Shown: positions 54,801 to 62,100, counted from the stretch's first letter. The stretch: DNA of 64,000 bases from Symbiodinium natans (GCA_905221605.1 CAJNDS010002082.1:62001-126000), one strand, 5' to 3'. Made by a program: numbers and translations. Notes: generated by a model from the letters alone, not told the origin.

Positions 54801-57290
54801 AAAACCCTAAAAACCTAAAACCCTAAAACCCTAAAACCCCTAAACCCCGTAGCGTTTTGACGAAATCCACGTGGAAGGTTCGTGCAAGGCTGCCTGCGGC
54901 TACGTGGTCCTGCAAAGGCCGGAGGTCTCGGCAAAATATGGTCTATAACCCCAAACCCTAAACCCCAAACCCCAAACCCCAAACCCCAAACCCCAAACCC
55001 TAAACCCTAAACCCTAAACCCTAGGTTGAGGGTTTAGGGTTTAGGGGGAGAGAAGGGGAACCCTCAAACCCGAAGCCCCTGTCTCCTTCAGCTTTCCCGG
55101 GCTCAAGCTTCACAAACCCTAAACCCTAAACCCTAAACCCTAAACCCTAAACCCTAAACCCTAAACCCTAAACCTTAAACCCTAAACCCTAAACCCTAAA
55201 CCCTAAACCCTAAACCCTAAACCCTCAACCCTCAACCCTAGACCCTAAACCCTAAACCGAAACCCTAACTTACACGGGGTGGCAGCTCCCCGAAATCCTA
55301 AATCCCTAAACCCTTTCTTTGTAGCGGCGCACAATAGGGTCTTGGGTCCAGGAGCTGTGTAAAGTGTGCGGACATGGGAGACTGGAGAGCCATGCTTTTT
55401 TTGCCTGATCAAGGCCACCAGTCTAAACCCTCACTCTGCCCTCGGGCTTAGGGTTTAGGATTTAGGGTTTAGGGTTAAGCACCACCCCTCTCACCTCCAT
55501 TGCGTAGGTGAGCGCAGCGAGACCAGGCAGGCTCTGCGGGCAGCAGAGCCCGGAACCCCCTGGAAGGTGTTAGGGGAAGCTGGGAGCTTAAAAAAAAGGG
55601 GGCCCGCGAGGCACCTGCAAACCCTTATGAAACTGCTGGCAGAGCCCCTGAAAGGGCCTTGCAACCCCCAAGGCCACTGGAAGGGAGTTTGTGGCGGCCC
55701 GTCGGGCCTGAAAGGCTGACAAGAGAAGGGCCTCTGGCCGAAAACGTCCCCCAGCGCAAGACCTGAAAGTTCATTCGGCTGCTTTTCGTGTCCTGCGCAG
55801 GACACGGCGCCTTCTGGCAACAAGTTTCCGGCATGCACACTGGCGAAGTCGATGAGGAAAGCAATGAACAAAAAAACCTCCGCCAGCACAAAACCTGAAT
55901 TTCCCTTGGACGCTTCGGGTCGGAATCGTTTCTAACAGTATTCCCCTATGGTCTATGGTGCCTGTATGATGTTTCTCTTACACCCCCAACACCCTGTTCC
56001 AGTACTAAGCCCCTTTATATGTGGCCTGCGCAGGACAAAGCCTAATTTTTTCCTGGTATGTGCTACTGTCCTTCACAGGGTCTTCGTTTCGGGTTTAAGG
56101 TTTAGGGTTTAGCTCCGAGGGCACGGAGGTATGCAACATCGGCTTGGCTGGCTTGGGTTCGGCTGTGTGTGGGTGGACTGGGGGTCCCAGTTCCCTAAGC
56201 TTGAGGCGCGAAACCACGGTCCTTTTCGGGCACCCGAAAGGCAAGCCTCCAGGTTTTATCCAAACCCTAAACCCCGAACCCCACCCCTAAGCCTTAAACC
56301 CCAAACCCCAAACCCCAAACCATAAACCATAAACCCCAAACCCCAAACCCCAAACCCTAAACCCTAAACCCTAAACCCCAAAGCCCTGGCTGCACAAAAC
56401 CCTAAACGATTTCCCACGTCCTTAGGCCCTGGATCTGGCAGAGATGCGTCTTTGGTCGAAGGCCGGCGTGGGGAAACCCTAAACCCTAAACCCTGAGTGG
56501 TGTTGGTGACGCGGCCCAATGTGGCTGTTGCTAGTGTTTCGAAGTCAGACCTACCAACCGATGCCTTGCCGGCCTTGAGCGAGTGTGAGAGTCGAAACCC
56601 TAAACCCTAAACCCTAAACCCTAAACCCTAAACCCTAAACCCTAAACGCTAAACCCTAAACCCTAAACCCTAAACCCTAAACCCCAAGCGTTGAAGAACG
56701 TCTCCCTCTTGGGGTTTGAGTTTCAGACGGCCTTGTAAGGTTTGTGTGGGCTCTGTATGGTTTGGTAGGGTTTTGCAAGGCTTTTTATTGGCCTTTGCTT
56801 GGCGGTTCAGGGGTAGCTAAATGCAGGGCGAGACGTATCGTGGCTGAAGTGCGCACGTTATGAAATCAATGGCCCTCCTCATAACGATGCTTATGACCGC
56901 AAACAGTATAAACCCTACCCCCTAAACCCTACCCTGATCCCTCTAACCCTAAACCCTAGAACCCTAAACCCTAAACCTTAAACCCGAAACCGCGTAAACC
57001 CAAAACCTTAAAACGCTGCGTATCTATGAACCTTCGGGGGGGGGGGGGGTGGAGTGAGAGGCCTAGGGCTGTTGTTCGAGAGGGGCCAGAGTCTTTGGGA
57101 TGCACCGGCTGACTGCAGCGCAAGTATCTTGCAATCCTTAACCCAACCGTAATGGAGCGTTTGGGGTGCGGTTCTTAATTCACAGGCCCCAGAAAATGCA
57201 CTTGGAGTAGCAGTGGCTCCTTCTCTCTCCGCGCCGCCACCCGAGCAGGAGCGCGACATTGAGACGACCCTACGCGGCTTGTTCGACAAA
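43116..57290 (+). CDS. EF-hand voltage-gated cation channel (multi-exon gene span)
   Basis: At least nine exons in correct order on one strand rebuild one voltage-gated channel domain: S2 (43116), S3 (44525), S4 (45228), S4-S5 linker (45912), S5 (46509), pore loop (47139), S6 (52316), C-terminal helices (53071, 53407, 53886), an EF-hand (54311) and post-EF exons (54853-57290). This single-domain plus EF-hand layout is the one widespread in dinoflagellates: a plasma-membrane or vesicle cation channel opened by voltage and tuned by calcium. The filter TVDTW resembles the TLESW of NaChBac/Cav-like channels. S1 was not found. The gene covers at least 14 kb for perhaps 400-500 codons, since introns are mostly telomeric arrays, M1/M2 elements and low-complexity DNA. 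Ion selectivity cannot be told. No frameshift is visible in the called exons. Several candidate exons between pore and S6 (47.9, 48.7, 49.1 kb) are hard to fit, because that link is normally short. Confidence 0.72.
43397..43470. repeat. (TA)n(GT)n microsatellite
   Basis: ATATATATATACATGTGTATATATAT then (GT)n, in the intron after S2. Confidence 0.9.
44400..44465. mobile_element. M2 element, short copy
   Basis: ATGAAGGTTTCAAGGTAGGT mirrors ACTACCAATGAACCTTCAAGT; only 66 bases, with almost no core. It lies in the intron before the S3 exon. Confidence 0.65.
44525..44631 (+). CDS. Channel exon: S3 helix
   Basis: TTGCACGCGCAG precedes GLFNLLDALLIFMMFADAIC then ALANVYMLGIDDGGPG; GTGAGG follows. 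The pattern FN-LD at the start of a long hydrophobic helix is typical of S3 (usually WN-xD). Confidence 0.7.
45110..45205. mobile_element. M1 inverted-repeat element
   Basis: GGATGTTCCCCTTTGTGCTA to CGTATAAGGGGGAACATCCC, in the intron just before the S4 exon (22 bases from its start). Confidence 0.8.
45228..45310 (+). CDS. Channel exon: S4 voltage sensor
   Basis: CTTCATTCGCAG precedes GLMKLYRVARLLRVARMARL. Five arginines fall at exact three-residue steps (YRVARLLRVARMAR), the hallmark of a voltage sensor. CLGRLQT follows, then GTTTAA. Confidence 0.8.
45912..45960 (+). CDS. Channel exon: S4-S5 linker
   Basis: AACGCTCAG precedes FHMVPELHFTLTLMTT. VPEL followed by an amphipathic helix is the usual S4-S5 linker. 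The donor position is unclear. A 27-base telomeric array end lies directly upstream. Confidence 0.55.
46041..46137. mobile_element. M1 inverted-repeat element
   Basis: GGATGTTCCCCTTTATGCTA to TAGTATGAGGGGGGCATCCC, in the intron between linker and S5. Confidence 0.8.
46509..46569 (+). CDS. Channel exon: S5 helix
   Basis: CTCTCCTGCCTCTTCCGGAG precedes SSTSFFWAAVLMLLIMRGAQ. Ser-rich start then FFWAAVLMLLIM matches the opening of S5 in this channel class. GTTCTG follows. Confidence 0.6.
47139..47189 (+). CDS. Channel exon: pore loop
   Basis: TTGCTTTCCTGCTCGAAG precedes GLRYLVALYFTVDTWEQ. The helix-then-TVDTW pattern aligns with pore helix and filter of Cav/NaChBac-type channels (TLESW, TxDxW). 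The frame is in fact open from an ATG at 47044, so the exon could be longer on its left side. Confidence 0.6.
47385..47415 (+). repeat. 31-base G homopolymer
   Basis: The longest G run in the window, followed by GGGAGGGAGGG. A likely site of sequencing or assembly error and of G-quadruplex formation. Confidence 0.9.
47510..47750. repeat. Telomere-type arrays, one pair head-to-head
   Basis: TTTAGGG at 47513-47575; then at 47655-47750 a short TTTAGGG run meets CCCTAAA directly with two A bases between. Confidence 0.9.
47891..47950 (+). CDS. Candidate exon, unplaced
   Basis: CTTTTGCTGAG precedes VARQFAEATEGVVPELEAR and TAG. It lies between pore and S6 exons, where a stop cannot occur in the channel transcript, so either the donor is before TAG or it is unrelated. 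Confidence 0.35.
   Translation, partial: VARQFAEATEGVVPELEAR
47965..48255 (+). repeat. Telomere-type arrays with TTGAGGG block
   Basis: TTTAGGG then about eight TTGAGGG units (47965-48062), and GTTCAGGG/TTTAGGG at 48175-48255. Confidence 0.95.
48624..48710. mobile_element. M3 element, short copy
   Basis: GGGCTTAAGGAGGAACCCTT to TACATAGTGTCCCTCCT with TTTAGGGGCTATTTAGGGG inside. Confidence 0.55.
48747..48859 (+). CDS. Candidate exon, unplaced
   Basis: CTTGTTGCATGGCAG is a good acceptor; TQDGCSAAEYPAELAGLKRD then AQRASTCSPPGESYIS and TGA. Another frame over the same bases is also open. Relation to the channel unclear. Confidence 0.35.
48980..49058 (+). repeat. Telomere-type array (TTTAGGG)n
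   Basis: About ten units, preceded by CTGGCTAGTCCTCAAGCCCA, which also occurs at 38751. Confidence 0.95.
49118..49190 (+). CDS. Candidate exon, possibly pore-S6 link
   Basis: GCTTCCGGCAG precedes VFWGTTGKSINSLHLG. By position it may follow the pore loop, but the end is undefined. Confidence 0.3.
49370..49487 (-). repeat. Telomere-type array with CCCTAGA block
   Basis: CCCTAAA, five CCCTAGA, then CCCTAAA, a block order similar to 15770-15937. Confidence 0.95.
49705..49880 (-). repeat. Variant array (CCCTAAG / CCCCAAG)
   Basis: Irregular run of AAGCCCT, AAGCCCC and AAGCCCG units, the most diverged array in the window. Confidence 0.85.
49881..52200. other. Long stretch with no secure exon
   Basis: Unique sequence with a GA tract (50838-50940), an ACATACGTACGT tract (51480-51610) and short TTTAGGG/TTGAGGG arrays (49990-50030, 51745-51838). 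Possible exons after CTCTTACAG at about 51916 and around 51030-51090 have competing open frames and are not called. Confidence 0.4.
50838..50940 (+). repeat. Purine tract (GA)n
   Basis: GAGAGAGAGAGAGCGAGCGA-type sequence. It makes open frames in all three minus-strand frames, which are artefacts. Confidence 0.9.
52204..52300 (-). repeat. Telomere-type array (CCCTAAA)n before S6
   Basis: About 13 perfect units ending 15 bases before the S6 exon. Confidence 0.97.
52316..52392 (+). CDS. Channel exon: S6 helix
   Basis: GACCCCCAAG precedes SWWYIVNSIVLSLFVGFALV then VLLNL, and GTGAGC follows. The closing VVLLNL motif is typical of S6 (VLLNL-AVI). Confidence 0.72.
52680..52835 (-). repeat. Telomere-type array (CCCTAAA)n
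   Basis: About 22 units with a CCCCAAA block near the end. Confidence 0.95.
53071..53218 (+). CDS. Channel C-terminal exon
   Basis: CCAGTTTTTCTGGTGTACAG is a textbook acceptor. The frame FLHDFEPLLETMRGYEPDVT, DRKQHELVRMAADIFVQTGH, KAGSEPWLA ends at GTGTTT. Polar helical segments after S6 fit a cytoplasmic C-terminus. Confidence 0.65.
53407..53448 (+). CDS. Channel C-terminal micro-exon
   Basis: Exactly 14 codons, ELSPEEFDELVNTK, between CACATAAG and GTCCGC. SPEEFDELV resembles the helix of an EF-hand pair. Phase zero at both ends. Confidence 0.55.
53612..53830. mobile_element. M4 element with a telomeric core
   Basis: Left arm GGAATGGGGGGAATGAGGTG to GGGTACCCC (53681); about 130 bases of CCCTAAA/CCCGAAA repeats; then ACCTCATGCCCACATTCCC, the mirrored right end. 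Confidence 0.6.
53886..53934 (+). CDS. Channel C-terminal micro-exon
   Basis: CCAAGCTGCCAG precedes AMDNYLEAIGNLDTPA. The donor is not clear. It fits the helix before the EF-hand. Confidence 0.5.
54170..54290 (-). repeat. Telomere-type array with CCCCTAA variants
   Basis: Mixed CCCTAAA, CCCCTAAA and CCCTAGC units before the EF-hand exon. Confidence 0.85.
54311..54390 (+). CDS. Channel exon: EF-hand
   Basis: GGCTCCAAG precedes IDPNEARDRLFRFLD, and the loop DLDDSGSLSVVE lies at 54355-54390. Calcium ligands fit the canonical pattern: Asp1, Asp3, Ser5, Gly6, Ser9, Glu12. This ties calcium binding to the channel C-terminus. Confidence 0.78.
54430..54545 (-). repeat. Telomere-type array (CCCTAAA/CCCTAAG)
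   Basis: About 15 units with CCCGAAA and CCCCAAG variants, after the EF-hand exon. Confidence 0.9.
54670..54848. repeat. Octamer array (CCCTAAAA)n with an opposed insert
   Basis: About eight CCCTAAAA units, then TTTTAGGG three times (54755-54778), then CCCTAAAA again: a head-to-head and tail-to-tail arrangement within 180 bases. Confidence 0.95.
54853..54924 (+). CDS. Channel C-terminal exon (probable)
   Basis: CCCCGTAG precedes exactly 24 codons, RFDEIHVEGSCKAACGYVVL then QRPE, followed by GTCTCG. Phase zero at both ends. Confidence 0.45.
54945..55265 (-). repeat. Telomere-type arrays (CCCCAAA, CCCTAAA)
   Basis: A CCCCAAA block at 54950-54995, CCCTAAA with a short opposed TTTAGGG run to 55047, then CCCTAAA at 55115-55265. 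A possible acceptor CTCCTTCAG at 55091 has no clear exon after it. Confidence 0.9.
55270..56112. other. Unique stretch, undecided coding
   Basis: Minus-strand frames of 132 and 88 codons (55491-55891) and plus frames near 55803-55895 compete. The word CCTGCGCAGGACA occurs at 55792 and 56023, possibly bounding an insertion that begins GTATTCCCCTATGGTCTA, similar to 43600 and 37640. No gene called. Confidence 0.35.
56113..56128 (+). CDS. Doubtful 16-base micro-exon
   Basis: TTTAG precedes CTCCGAGGGCACGGAG, then GTATGC. Joined in frame to the next exon it would give SEGTE before ALDLAEM. Confidence 0.25.
56426..56467 (+). CDS. Channel C-terminal micro-exon
   Basis: TTTCCCACGTCCTTAG precedes exactly 14 codons, ALDLAEMRLWSKAG, then GTGGGG. 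Dinoflagellate EF-hand channels carry a similar A-A-DLA helix shortly after the EF-hand (family knowledge), which supports membership. Confidence 0.55.
56580..56695 (-). repeat. Telomere-type array (CCCTAAA)n
   Basis: About 16 units preceded by a flank (CCTTGCCGGCCTTGAGCGAG) nearly identical to that at 43903. Confidence 0.95.
57186..57290 (+). CDS. Candidate exon, possible channel tail
   Basis: TTCTTAATTCACAG is a clear acceptor; exactly 35 codons follow: APENALGVAVAPSLSAPPPE then QERDIETTLRGLFDK, then GTCCCC. Phase zero at both ends. Pro/Ala linker plus a charged helix suits a cytoplasmic tail. Confidence 0.6.
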
Positions 57291-57604
57291 GTCCCCACTA
57301 TGCCCAAACTTCGCCCCAAACCCCAAACCCCTAACCCCGAAATCCTGAATCCTAAATCCTATTTCGCAGTTCTTAGGAACCCTGTTCTCCGAGCCCCAAA
57401 GCTTCCAAACCCCCCAATCCCTTTGAAACCCCACACCCTGAACCCTAAAAGAAAAGTAGTATACAGTAGAATGTCTGTACATACACATATACACCTAGGA
57501 CCGAGAGTAGGCCCATTTTTCCTCTTTTTTGGGTTGGGGTTCCCTTGTAATCCCCTTAAAACCAAAAAGGGTACCCTTTTTATTCCTAGGTTACTCCCGG
57601 GTAT

Positions 57605-57735
57605 ATACCCTAAACCCTAAACCCTAAACCCTAAACCCTAAACCCTAAACCCCAAACCCCAAACCCCAAACCCTAAACCCTAAACCCTAAACCCTAAACC
57701 CTAAACCCTAAAACCCTAAAACCCTAAACCCTTAC
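57605..57735 (-). repeat. Telomere-type array (CCCTAAA, CCCCAAA)
   Basis: About 17 units, with a few CCCCAAA and CCCTAAAA. Confidence 0.95.
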
Positions 57736-57834
57736 ACTGTCTTGACGAAGCCTTCGCCACTCCGTTTGAGTCTTCGGCCTTGGGTTAGGCTGAGGATAGC
57801 GCGGCTTGAAAGACGCGGCTTAGCGGTTCGGGGT

Positions 57835-57859
57835 GGGGGGGGGGGGGGGGGGGGGGGGG
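57835..57859 (+). repeat. 25-base G homopolymer
   Basis: Precedes a (TTTAGGG)n array at 57868-57932. Confidence 0.9.
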
Positions 57860-57932
57860 TGGCTGTTGAGGTTTAGGGTTTAGGGTTTAGGGTTTAGGGT
57901 TTAGGGTTTAGGGTTTAGGGTTCTTCCAGGGC

Positions 57933-58871
57933 TTCGAACCATCTTGTTGTGTGGGATTCCATCTCAAAGGTTTTTTTAATGACACCTCATCATGTCAGCC
58001 CTTCCTGCATGCATGTTCCACCCAGGAGCTCAGATTGTGTCATGGTCACCGGGATTCGACCAAGCCCTCGAGTCGGAATGTAGCAGAAGGGTTTCGGGTG
58101 TGATCTGAATGAAGCCTCTTCCACGAATTAGGGTTTAGGGTTTAGGGTTTTGGGTTCAGGGTTTTGGGTTTGGGGCTTAGGGTTTAGGGTTGGGGTGGGT
58201 GCCGACAGCGGTATCTTCAGTCTGATTGTCAAGGGACACTGGGGGGCGCCTCGAAGGCACCCCCGATCCGACCAACATGGGAAGCAGCCCCCAAGATGGC
58301 CCCCTAGCAACCCTCGGGGTCCCCCGCAATACAAGGGTCCGGTTTAGGGTTTAGGGTTTAGGGTTTAGGGTTTAGGGTGTAGGGTTTAGGGTTTAGTCCT
58401 TAAACCCTTTAGCCCCTGTAACTTGAGATGGACTGAGGCATGGGCTCGTTGAAGAGAAGCTTGGATGAGGTGCGGCCTGGTGCAGTAATCACCCCTTCTC
58501 CGTTATGTTGACGAGCCACGGCTCACTCTTCTGATGTACTGTATCGTGATAGTATCGTAGAGTTCTGCTGCGCGGGTGGGGGCTTAGTCTTAGTGAGGGA
58601 GGGGGTTGCACCCCTCATCTGTTTCGAAGCGAAAGAGGGTCGAGTTGGGCTTGCAGAGAACTTTATAGTCCTTAGGGCTCTGCGTGGCCAGAGGGAGAGA
58701 GGCCACAGGATTCCTTTCAGCGAAGTACCAAGGGTGTCGGCCTTTGTTGGCAACACCTAGCTCTCAACGCACCCTGAGAAGGGCCGGCGCCGTGTATACT
58801 TGTACTACGGATATTCTGTGAGTAATTACGCTATATCATGTGCCATAGTAACTAGAGGGCGCTTTGACCAT
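57933..58871. other. Mostly unique stretch, no secure exon
   Basis: A short TTTAGGG array (58130-58195) and another (58342-58395). Frames at 58150-58347 (+) and 58523-58756 (-) are not recognisable. Confidence 0.4.
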
Positions 58872-58964
58872 ATGTCTTCTTCCGCGGCTGGCGAGGTGAC
58901 TGCATCGCTTGAGCAGACGGGAAGCTGCCTGCAGATGGCTGCGGGGCCACTTGCGGGGCACTAG
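58872..58964 (+). CDS. Doubtful short frame or terminal exon
   Basis: ATG to TAG, 30 codons: MSSSAAGEVTASLEQTGSCL then QMAAGPLAGH. It may be a terminal exon rather than an independent gene; the ATG need not be a start. Confidence 0.3.
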   Translation: MSSSAAGEVTASLEQTGSCLQMAAGPLAGH

Positions 58965-59421
58965 TAGCTAACCCCTAACCCCTGACCCCTAAACCCTAAA
59001 CCCGAACCCCCTAAACCCCAAAACCCTAAACCCTCACCCAAAAAATCGCATGAGGGTGTGGTGCTACGAAGTCTTCGGCAGGGCCCAGGGCGTTATCGCG
59101 GCTTAGGGGTTTAGGGTTTGGGGTTAGGGGTTTAGGGTTTAGGGGTTTGGGGTTCCATGGGCAGAAAGAGTTCCGGTGTCTCCGAAAAGAGAAGATGCGA
59201 GGTCAACAGCCCAACTCCCCTGCTTGAGGCTGCACTCCCAGATTCGCAACCAGATGCAGGCCCGTACCACCCCTAAACCCTAAACCCTAAACCCGAAACC
59301 CTAAACCCTAAACCATAAACCCTAAACCCCAAACCCTAAACCCTCTTTTTTGTGGGTTTTGGGGGTGTCTTCAGCATGGGGAGAGTGTTGAGGTGTTGAA
59401 GAGCTTGATGGTTTAAGGCTT

Positions 59422-59590
59422 ACTTGGAGGTTCATGGGTAGTTTTCCGCAGGGTTCAAAGTACTTTGATTCTGGTAATAATATAGGCTACCTGACTGACA
59501 ACCCTAAACCCTAAACCCTAAATCTTAAACCCTAAACCCTAAACCCTAAGCCCTAAACCCTACTTACAACCACCCATGAACCTTCAAGTA
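59422..59590. mobile_element. M2 element with a telomeric core
   Basis: Left arm ACTTGGAGGTTCATGGGTAG and core to 59500; about nine CCCTAAA units (59500-59563); right arm CAACCACCCATGAACCTTCAAGT in two blocks. Confidence 0.75.
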
Positions 59591-59754
59591 AGGTTGAGGT
59601 GTGACTGAGGCGGTTCTAGGCAGGGCATTCCAGCCTGAAGCTAGGGTTTAGGGTTGCTAAGAGCAGCCCCAAGCGCCATCCCGGGACCCCGTTTAGGCCT
59701 CTCAAACAACAGCGCCGTACTGCTAAATCCTCTCACAACTCTGCAACCACATAG

Positions 59755-60265
59755 CCCCCCTAAACCCTAAACCCTAAACCCTAAACCCTAAACCCTAAAC
59801 CCTAAACCCTAAACCCTAAACCCTAAACCCTAAACCCTAAACCCTAAACCCAAACCCTAACCCTAACCCTAAAAAACCTAAACCTAAACCCTAAACCCTA
59901 AACCCTAAACCTAAACCCCCTAAACCCTAAACCCAAACCCTAAACCCTAAACCCTAAACCCTAAACAAAACCCTAAAACCTAAACCCTGAACCCTGAAAA
60001 CCCTGAACCCTGAACCCTGAACCCTGAACCCTGAACCTACCCCTAGGACCCTAGACCCTAGACCCTAGACCCTAGACCCTAGACCCTAGACCCTAGACCC
60101 TAGACCCTAGACCCTAGACCCTAGACCCTAGACCCTAGACCCTAGACCCTAGACCCTAGACCCTCGACCCTCGACCCTCGACCCTCGACCCTCGACCCTA
60201 GACCCTAGACCCTAGACCCTAGACCCTAAACCCTAAACCCCAAACTCCAAACCCTAAACCCTAAA
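59755..60265 (-). repeat. Longest telomere-type array, five variant blocks
   Basis: About 510 bases: CCCTAAA, then CCCTGAA (59990-60035), then about 22 CCCTAGA, five CCCTCGA (60162-60193), CCCTAGA and finally CCCTAAA. Each variant is a contiguous block. Confidence 0.97.
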
Positions 60266-60289
60266 CCCGAAACGTCGTGGCGCTGGCAG

Positions 60290-60340
60290 GCCTCGGATGC
60301 CTCCTCCTCACCAGACCTGCCGCCGGTGGACGAGGCAAGA
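60290..60340 (+). CDS. Candidate micro-exon, Ser/Pro/Asp-rich
   Basis: GGCGCTGGCAG precedes ASDASSSPDLPPVDEAR, lying between two telomeric arrays. The donor is not clear. Confidence 0.4.
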
Positions 60341-60465
60341 ACCCTAAACCCTAAACCCTAAACCCTAAACCCTAAACCCTAAACCCTAAACCCTAAACCC
60401 AAAACGCACAAATCGAGAAGGGCGAAACCCTAAGCCCTAAACCCTAAACCCTAAACCCTAAACTT
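60340..60465 (-). repeat. Telomere-type arrays (CCCTAAA)n
   Basis: 60345-60400 and 60427-60463, with a 25-base unique gap. Confidence 0.95.
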
Positions 60466-60689
60466 TCTGGGGAAGGGGACGCTGTGGACGCTTGTCTGTT
60501 TTGTCTTTGTGTGTGCTTTTTTTCTTTGTTGTGTTTTTTGGTGGATAGTCTTTTTACTGTATGTGTGTGTGCATGTCTCCGACGCCAACAATAAGATTGT
60601 CAGAGGGGGGGGGGGTCTGAAAACGTAATCTCGGGAGTAGGGGCCCACAATATTTCGTTATACACATATATATGGTCCAGCGTCGCCGC

Positions 60690-61110
60690 CCCCACCCCCC
60701 CCCCCCCCCCCCCCCGGTCCCCCCCCCCCCCCTGTGGGGTGGTGTGGTGGGGTTTGGGTTGAGGGTTAGGGTTTAGGGTTTAGGGTTTAGGTTTACGGTT
60801 TACGGTTTAGGGTTTAGGGTTTAGGGTTTATATAGGGTTTAGGGTTTAGGGTCCCCGCCCCCTGTGGTTTGGGCCCCCTGTGGGGTGGTGTGCTTGGGGT
60901 TTTGGGTTGAGGGTTGAGGGTTGAGGGTTTAGGGTTTACGGTTTCGGGGTTAGGGGTTAGGGGTTTAGGGTTTAGGGTTTTTTTTAGGGTTTTTAGGGTT
61001 AGGGTTTAGGGTCCATGGGGGTGGGGCGGGGGGGGGTGGGGTGGGGGTGGGGGGTGGTGGGGGGGGGGGGGGGGGAGGTCGGGGGGGGGGGGGGGGGGTA
61101 CCGACACGCG
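60690..61110. repeat. C runs, TTTAGGG array and G-rich tract
   Basis: C runs at 60695-60732, TTTAGGG with TTTACGG variants to 60990, then (G)n/GGTGGGG at 61015-61100. Proline-rich and glycine-rich frames here are artefacts. Confidence 0.85.
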
Positions 61111-61166
61111 ACACGGTATATGGTACCCCCGCCCCCCTCAGAAGCCAACCCCAAATCATATTCCAG

Positions 61167-61463
61167 GGGGATGAAAAGCAAGATACTTGCAAGCAACGAC
61201 TAGCAGCCTGTTGGAAGTCCCAGGAAATAGTGAAAGGATATTTGCTCACAGTATTCTCGCGTCCCGGGGCTTACAGTAAACGATGTTTTTTGCGTCGCCC
61301 TCTGCACTCGAATGCTTCCAAGTCGTACGGTTCGAGGCTTACCACCCTTCCTTCTCCATTATCTGTATTTGAGATACAATACATATACCCTATATACATG
61401 ATGTTGATACTTATTCTGCTTTCTTTTTGCATTTCCACAGGAGGCAAGCCCCTACAAACATAG
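61167..61463 (+). CDS. Unidentified open frame
   Basis: After CATATTCCAG the frame GDEKQDTCKQRLAACWKSQE, IVKGYLLTVFSRPGAYSKRC runs 98 codons to TAG, ending in a hydrophobic segment (MMLILILLSFCIST). The sequence is less GC-rich than the exons above. Alternatively the segment from 61375 is intron, since TTTCTTTTTGCATTTCCACAG at 61420-61440 (two blocks) is a fine acceptor for a last exon EASPYKHRHNPVGFMA ending TAG at 61491. Confidence 0.4.
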   Translation, partial: GDEKQDTCKQRLAACWKSQEIVKGYLLTVFSRPGAYSKRCFLRRPLHSNASKSYGSRLTTLPSPLSVFEIQYIYPIYMMLILILLSFCISTGGKPLQT

Positions 61464-61589
61464 GCATAACCCTGTAGGATTTATGGCTTAGGAAATGTTG
61501 TGTGACAAAAACTCTTTCAAACCAAGCTTAAGTACACAGATTATTATGTACCAGCTCATACATAGTTTACATGCCTAAACCTTAAACGC

Positions 61590-61900
61590 TTAAGGTTTCA
61601 ACTCGGTTAACATGCCTAAATCTGAACCCTAAACCTTTAAGCCTTAACCTAATAGGGTTTAAAGGTTAAGGGTTTAGGTTTAACTGCCGGCTTGGGCTTA
61701 TATGCCTAAATCCTAGAGCTTAAACCGTTAAACCTTAGCCTTATAGGGTTTAAAGGTTGAGGGTTTAGGTTTAGTTGCCGGCTTAGGTTTAAATGCCTAA
61801 GTCTTAGAGCCTAGACCGTCACGCCTTAACTTTATAGGGTTTACAGGTTAAGGGTTTAGGTTTAAATTGCTTAACCTATAGGGTTTCGGGCTTCTCTTTA
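61590..61900 (+). repeat. About 95-base tandem repeat, three units
   Basis: Each unit has CATGCCTAAATC or similar, GCCTTAACC, TATAGGGTTTAAAGGTTAAG and GGTTTAGGTTTAACTGCCGG, starting near 61608, 61702 and 61793. Contains degenerate telomeric words but is a distinct unit. Confidence 0.75.
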
Positions 61901-62100
61901 AACCTAAACCCTGCAGCAACAGATATTCCCTGAATGTCTATATGGTTTAAAGCTCTATTTTCTCTAGTGCCCCCAACTAAACATTTCAAAAGTATTTTTG
62001 TTCAACGTCAGGGGGCCCCGGAACCAAGAACCCTCTTGGACCCCCACACTTAAGGGCACGTTTTCGGGTTCTGGGCCCGTGCAAGGCTTAAAACCCCAAA

